Below the pieces are notes generated by a model. It saw only the letters and a program-made list of their open reading frames with translations, was not told the origin of the DNA and did not search any database. From contig NZ_FQUQ01000003.1 in NCBI RefSeq assembly GCF_900129215.1, positions 952,045-1,016,044 of the forward strand: 64,000 nucleotides of DNA, read 5' to 3'. The translations under genes and the position numbers were made by a program. The DNA comes from Pedobacter caeni (GTDB lineage Bacteria; Bacteroidota; Bacteroidia; Sphingobacteriales; Sphingobacteriaceae). How positions within the stretch are numbered: the first letter of the stretch is position 1; each line of letters opens with the position of its first letter. Of the stretch, positions 61,473 to 64,000 are shown in pieces.

Positions 61473-62756
61473 TTATTTGCATTGGTAAGGGCTAATGTTG
61501 GTGTTTGGTTTCCAGTTTTCAGGTTTTGCAATATTGAGGAAATCAGCATTCACAAAAACATTATCACCGGGTTGATTGATACAGATCGAATCCGGGTTTA
61601 GCGTGGTTCCTTTTGTCAGGATATTGCTGGTAATCCCATCGTACATGATCCATGGAATCCGTTTGTTTTTACGTGCAGGCTCCAGCTTATTTAACTGAGC
61701 TTCAGTGGCCACGAGTAGTTGTCCGATCCGGTGTTCATAGGCAGGCTTGGGAAAGGCAGGACCCATCTCTATGGTATTGTCATGAATCCTGATGTTCTTA
61801 GGAATAGGGGAGTAATTGGCATTGATCTTTTCTCCTGCTTTTTCATCAACAGCGAAGCCGGAAGCAATGGTAATTGAAGAGGTATTGTTGTTCGTGATCT
61901 TATTGTTGTAAATTTCGATATCTGAGGCGGCCAGGATAATGATTCCACTTCCGGGAGAAGCATTTCCTACCCCCCATGTGGTACCGAAACTGCCCGCTTT
62001 AGCAAAATTTCTAAAGTTGTTGTCGTGGATGTTGTTGTTGTAAACCTTCACATGCCCGCCTCTTTTAGAAAGATCCGGCAGGTCAAAAATCAGGAAGCCG
62101 GCAGTGTTATTGTAGAACTCATTGTCGTAAACTTCAGCGTTAGAGGTGTTCTCAATTTCGCAACCTGCTACATTTTTGGCTGCTTTACATTTCCTGACAA
62201 TGGCACTATCGGTCTGGCCAACATAAATTCCGGCATCCGAAGAACCTTCTGTATAGCAGTTTTCAATCAGCACATTTTTACACAAGACCGGATAAATGGC
62301 ATAGCCACCGCTGGTAGAGTCAGCTTTGCTCCAAACCGCATGGAGATTGGTTACGGTTACATTGCTGCTCTTGTTGATCTTTAACAAGTCACCTTTGGAA
62401 TCCCGGATGGTCATGCCATCAATGGTAAAGCCTTTCACATCGGTTACCCGGATGCCTTCGCCACCCTGAGTCTGACCGGAAAAGTCTAAAACAGTTTTGT
62501 CATGACCTTCTCCATGAATCAGGATATGGTTGACCTGTGCGATACTCAGGTTATCAAATTTATAGTTCCCTGCTTTAAGCAGGATGCTTGTACTGTCCTT
62601 TAAAGAGAGGAAAGCCTCTGCAATTTTAGCCTCTTCGCCGGGTTTAAAACTGAGGACGGTGGTGTAAGTGTCCTTTTGATCAGATTTGCTCGTACAGGAG
62701 CTCAGAATACCGGTGACCAGTAGTAAGAGGAGTGCTGTAGTGATGGAATGTTTCAT
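61473..62756 (-). CDS. Parallel beta-helix repeat lipoprotein
   Basis: 427 residues. Lipobox LSSC is near residue 21. From about residue 70, right-handed beta-helix turns repeat with an Asn ladder: NVLIENCYTEGSSDAGIYVG, CEIENTSNAEVYDNEFYNNTAG, IEIYNNKITNNNTSSITIAS. Pectate-lyase-like fold, so a polysaccharide lyase or hydrolase, or a binding scaffold, is possible; no canonical catalytic triad can be named. Coded 29 bases after the TonB receptor and directly before the diheme cytochrome. Confidence 0.85.
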   Translation of the reverse strand: MKHSITTALLLLLVTGILSSCTSKSDQKDTYTTVLSFKPGEEAKIAEAFLSLKDSTSILLKAGNYKFDNLSIAQVNHILIHGEGHDKTVLDFSGQTQGGEGIRVTDVKGFTIDGMTIRDSKGDLLKINKSSNVTVTNLHAVWSKADSTSGGYAIYPVLCKNVLIENCYTEGSSDAGIYVGQTDSAIVRKCKAAKNVAGCEIENTSNAEVYDNEFYNNTAGFLIFDLPDLSKRGGHVKVYNNNIHDNNFRNFAKAGSFGTTWGVGNASPGSGIIILAASDIEIYNNKITNNNTSSITIASGFAVDEKAGEKINANYSPIPKNIRIHDNTIEMGPAFPKPAYEHRIGQLLVATEAQLNKLEPARKNKRIPWIMYDGITSNILTKGTTLNPDSICINQPGDNVFVNADFLNIAKPENWKPNTNISPYQCK

Positions 62757-62785
62757 ATTTGGTTAGTTTTTGTATGCAGGTTTGA

Positions 62786-64000
62786 TTAAAAGATATTGTA
62801 GGCATAAGTGACATAATATACCGCCCCTATATTGGGGTTGGCAATTCCCGTGGTATAATACCGGTTGGTGATATTGGTTGCGCCGAGTCTGATGCCGGAA
62901 CGGGCTTTAATGAGTTTGTAACTGACCTGGGCATCGATAACTGCCGAACTCGGTACGCGTCCTTCGGCCAGTCCACCGGTAACGACATAGAAATAACCCG
63001 GTTTGTAGCGAAGGCTGGTGCTAAAGGACCATACTTGTTTTTTGCCGAAGCCACTGTTTCCGAATTCTAAATTGATGTGGTAATTCGGGGTATTAAAGTT
63101 ATTGATCTGAGAATTGTTTTTATTTTTGATGTGGTCTGAAAAGTAATTAACCTTGGTGAGGAAATTATGACCGAGATCTACACTGACACTCGCTGCATAG
63201 CCATAAGTATTTACCATTTGCCCGCCATTGAAGGCAATGTTGTATTGGATATAGGTGCTATGGTCTTTAAATGCGTTCACATCATCGGTACCTGGTGTAT
63301 TGGCAACATTTGCATAGCCAATAAAGTTTTTCCAGGTCGAATAATAACCTAATATATCAAAGATCACCCGCTTCCCGATCAGGGCTGCATAGCCGAGTTC
63401 AAATGCGTTGACCGACTGTGGTTTGATGTCATTGTACTGAAACCTCTGCAGCTGACTGGCATCTCCTGTCTGCTGGAATTTACTGACACTTTCCAAAGTA
63501 TATGGTGGAAATCTGTTGAACTGATAATTGTCGTTCAGCAGGAGGGAAGAACCTCCTGAAGAATAACTGTTATAGCCATTCAGTGTGTTTTGCAAAGCCT
63601 GGATATTAGAAGGGAAACTGTAAGCATTCTGATAAGAGAATCTGATGAAATTTTCTTTTACCACTTCAAATACCAATGAGGCTCTTGAAGTAACTTTTGG
63701 AGAAGAAAACAGGGTGTTTTTATCAAAGCGGAAGGACGTACTGATGCTGAGTTTATCATCTGCGACCTTCTTTGCAAGTTGCACATAAGCGCTGTATTCC
63801 TTTACATTGATGGGCTTGTTTTTATCTGGAAATAACGTGTTTTTACTGTTTAAGCTATACAAGCGCCAGTTTACGCCAGCGATGACACTCATGAACTTTA
63901 CCAGATCTGTAAAGTTATACTGCGCTTCTGCATTGTATAATTTACTACGGTCCAGAAAGAGGGTGCCTCCTTCAGAAATGGGCGTATTGGTGATGCTGTC
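62786..64000 (-). CDS. TonB-dependent receptor, C-terminal barrel (cut by window edge)
   Basis: The frame is open from base 64000 through 404 codons to the stop; an internal ATG at 63892 is not the start. The visible part is beta-barrel: FIRFSYQNAYSFPSNIQALQNTL, NAFELGYAALIGKRVIFDILGYYSTW, and the C-terminal RLGATNITNRYYTTGIANPNIGAVYYVTYAYNIF, ending in Phe as outer-membrane barrels do. The plug and N-terminal domains lie beyond the window. It imports an unknown ligand. First visible gene of the operon with the beta-helix lipoprotein and diheme cytochrome. Confidence 0.88.
   Translation of the reverse strand, partial: DSITNTPISEGGTLFLDRSKLYNAEAQYNFTDLVKFMSVIAGVNWRLYSLNSKNTLFPDKNKPINVKEYSAYVQLAKKVADDKLSISTSFRFDKNTLFSSPKVTSRASLVFEVVKENFIRFSYQNAYSFPSNIQALQNTLNGYNSYSSGGSSLLLNDNYQFNRFPPYTLESVSKFQQTGDASQLQRFQYNDIKPQSVNAFELGYAALIGKRVIFDILGYYSTWKNFIGYANVANTPGTDDVNAFKDHSTYIQYNIAFNGGQMVNTYGYAASVSVDLGHNFLTKVNYFSDHIKNKNNSQINNFNTPNYHINLEFGNSGFGKKQVWSFSTSLRYKPGYFYVVTGGLAEGRVPSSAVIDAQVSYKLIKARSGIRLGATNITNRYYTTGIANPNIGAVYYVTYAYNIF

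Noticed and set aside
1..64000. tRNA, rRNA, CRISPR array, insertion sequence, integrase, phage or plasmid origin
   Set aside because: Looked for by eye on both strands; no cloverleaf, repeat-spacer array, transposase or integrase pattern was seen. A covariance-model search would be needed to exclude small RNA genes.

Overview
This window looks like a chromosomal segment of a Bacteroidota species of the family Sphingobacteriaceae, most likely Pedobacter or a close relative. That assignment is inferred from gene content and protein style; no marker gene or database was searched. The evidence is: an ECF sigma/FecR/SusC/SusD set; a PorT-like protein next to ubiE; the nadK-DUF6089-uppS-bamA-ompH-ompH-murI block typical of Bacteroidota; many TAnnTTTG promoter elements with almost no Shine-Dalgarno sequences; and moderate-to-low GC with AT-rich intergenic DNA. 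I see no rRNA, tRNA, CRISPR array, insertion sequence, integrase or phage gene. Two genes run off the edges: a peptidase M3 gene at the left and a TonB-dependent receptor gene at the right.

Layout. 1-7.2 kb holds housekeeping genes: oligoendopeptidase start, UbiA-type prenyltransferase, engB, ubiE, porT-like, an SDR, a YqeY-like protein, an alpha/beta hydrolase, a CBS protein and NAD kinase. 7.2-13.4 kb is the envelope-biogenesis block: DUF6089 barrel, uppS, bamA, two Skp/OmpH chaperones and murI. 13.6-23.9 kb holds a GIN-domain protein, purF, a LysE exporter, a sugar MFS transporter, a dCMP deaminase, guaA, a type-1 periplasmic-binding lipoprotein, an RNA m5C methyltransferase and MarC. 24-31.2 kb is transport: two APC permeases, a membrane pyrophosphatase, a cupin-XRE regulator and a GNAT acetyltransferase. 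31.2-35.7 kb is a patch of small stress and accessory genes: a DUF5808-like protein, a Lys-rich peptide, DUF1269, an EamA exporter, a Crp-type regulator, a CAT-like acetyltransferase and a double UspA.

35.8-45.8 kb is the most interesting catabolic locus. kdgK and a D-threonine-aldolase-fold PLP enzyme form one operon. A GH20 hexosaminidase and a DeoR repressor form a second. A second GH20, a GntP permease and a secreted rhodanese-like protein lie on a third, divergent arm. TGCAA-type repeats sit at or near the -33 element of all three promoters, so they look like one regulon. I propose that it breaks amino-sugar glycans down through D-glucosaminate and 2-keto-3-deoxygluconate; this is inference.

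45.8-49.5 kb carries poorly characterised membrane proteins, including a three-gene ABC system. 49.6-57 kb is a sigma/anti-sigma-controlled SusCD uptake system, whose SusC has the STN signalling domain. 57-60.3 kb holds pepD, a PH-domain protein, a possible small RNA and a beta-lactamase-fold hydrolase. 60.4-64 kb is a TonB receptor, parallel beta-helix lipoprotein and diheme cytochrome c operon, a conserved but functionally undescribed set.
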